This document shows, piece after piece, positions 63,631-64,000 of a DNA stretch of 64,000 bases. The translations under genes were made by a program, and so were the position numbers. Every line of letters begins with the position of its first letter. The first letter of the stretch is position 1. This DNA comes from Planctomycetota bacterium (lineage in GTDB: Bacteria; Planctomycetota; UBA1135). The DNA lies in assembly GCA_027623295.1 (NCBI GenBank), contig JAQBXR010000010.1:42385-106384 (forward strand). The letters run 5' to 3'. Under the pieces are notes generated by a model. The model was given only the letters and a program-made list of their open reading frames with translations, ran no database searches and was not told the origin of the DNA.

Positions 63631-63950
63631 GGCTTCATTCTAGGTTCGTTTTATGGGGACACGTCTAGAATCCAAAAGATAAAGAACCTGAAACCAAGCA
63701 TCGCCGCAATCCCGCAAAGCAGGGAAAAGCCTACCTGGTTCCTCTATGCCTCAGTCCCACACTTGTAATAGTCCAAATGGAGTGAAAAGTTGCGATTCTC
63801 TCGCAAAGTGCAGAAGCATTGACTGCGGCATTGGCCATCTGTTGAATTGTTCTCCCACAGATTGGAGATGAGGGTATGCTGCCCCCTATGCCCATCGCAT
63901 AAAGGAGTTCGCGTTCTCGGGACTCCTGCCCCAGTTGGGTTCAAGACATA
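63631..63950. other. Intergenic stretch without a supported gene
   Basis: About 320 bp between the divergent selenoprotein gene and the truncated gene at the window end. I see no tRNA-like TTCGAAT arm, no strong hairpin with T-run, and no convincing reading frame. A 16-codon minus-strand frame (MLGFRFF to ISP-like end) is hydrophobic but unsupported. It should contain two promoters. Confidence 0.5.
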
Positions 63951-64000
63951 ATGATGAAGTTAAAAACTCTCGCTTGTTTGATTGCACTTTTAGCTCTGGC
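63951..64000 (+). CDS. Start of a signal-peptide-bearing gene (partial)
   Basis: The last 50 bases open with ATGATG and encode MMKLKTLACLIALLAL, a basic start followed by a hydrophobic core, like a Sec signal peptide or lipoprotein signal. The window ends within it, so the product cannot be identified. Confidence 0.5.
   Translation, partial: MMKLKTLACLIALLAL

Noticed and set aside
63650..63720. Hydrophobic 16-codon minus-strand frame upstream of the selenoprotein
   Set aside because: Too short, no ribosome site, and no start for the longer open stretch.

Overview
The window looks like a chromosomal segment from the PVC superphylum, most likely a planctomycete. The lineage call is inference. 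It rests on an alternative complex III operon with fused ActD-ActE, a PVC-type membrane dehydrogenase ending in a c-type heme domain, a DUF1080 lipoprotein, many secreted lipoproteins, and generally even moderate-GC coding. No phage, transposon, CRISPR array, rRNA or tRNA gene was found. The only mobile element is an intein with a LAGLIDADG endonuclease inside the ribonucleotide reductase gene.

Layout. 1-7307 (minus): alternative complex III, actA-actB-actC-actDE-actF, with actF cut by the window edge. 7553-13386 (minus): lipA plus a branched-chain 2-oxoacid dehydrogenase operon with two E1 alpha genes, one E1 beta and one E2. 13477-14082: a secreted TPR gene interrupted by an amber codon. 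14185-16382: a two-gene heme-copper oxidoreductase-like module whose subunit I appears to lack expected metal ligands. 16475-19701: a trp operon (leader peptide, attenuator, trpE, trpG) ending in a chimeric trpD/DAHP-synthase gene. 19752-23756: a sigma-70 factor with a cysteine cluster, then mutS. 23918-26654 (plus): an outer-membrane lipoprotein cassette COG3014-YcfL-YcfL-LpoB. 26664-33429: small membrane protein, M28 peptidase, PVC heme dehydrogenase, DUF1080 protein, acyl-CoA dehydrogenase and a helical lipoprotein. 33431-38787: M1 aminopeptidase, GHMP kinase and a heme-binding lipoprotein. 38933-41755: ispG, GST, thioesterase and alpha/beta hydrolase. 41815-48331: an AddAB-type recombination nuclease. 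48387-52002: pseudouridine synthase, rpsU and recD2. 51999-57061: DUF4863 cupin, sulfatase-like membrane hydrolase, aminopeptidase P and cysteine desulfurase. 57160-60807: B12-dependent ribonucleotide reductase with an intein, preceded by NrdR-box-like sequences. 60936-63409: a GT9 glycosyltransferase and a MATE transporter. 63406-63630: a SelW/Rdx-family gene with an in-frame UGA that standard gene calling would miss.

The genes point to an aerobic heterotroph. It oxidises branched-chain amino acids and fatty acids, passes quinol electrons through alternative complex III, and makes deoxynucleotides with an adenosylcobalamin enzyme. It has DNA repair by MutS, AddAB and RecD2, and probably the ability to insert selenocysteine. 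The observations most worth a second look are the selenoprotein, the trpD-DAHP synthase chimera directly behind a classical Trp attenuator, the ligand-deficient heme-copper subunit, and the amber-interrupted TPR gene.
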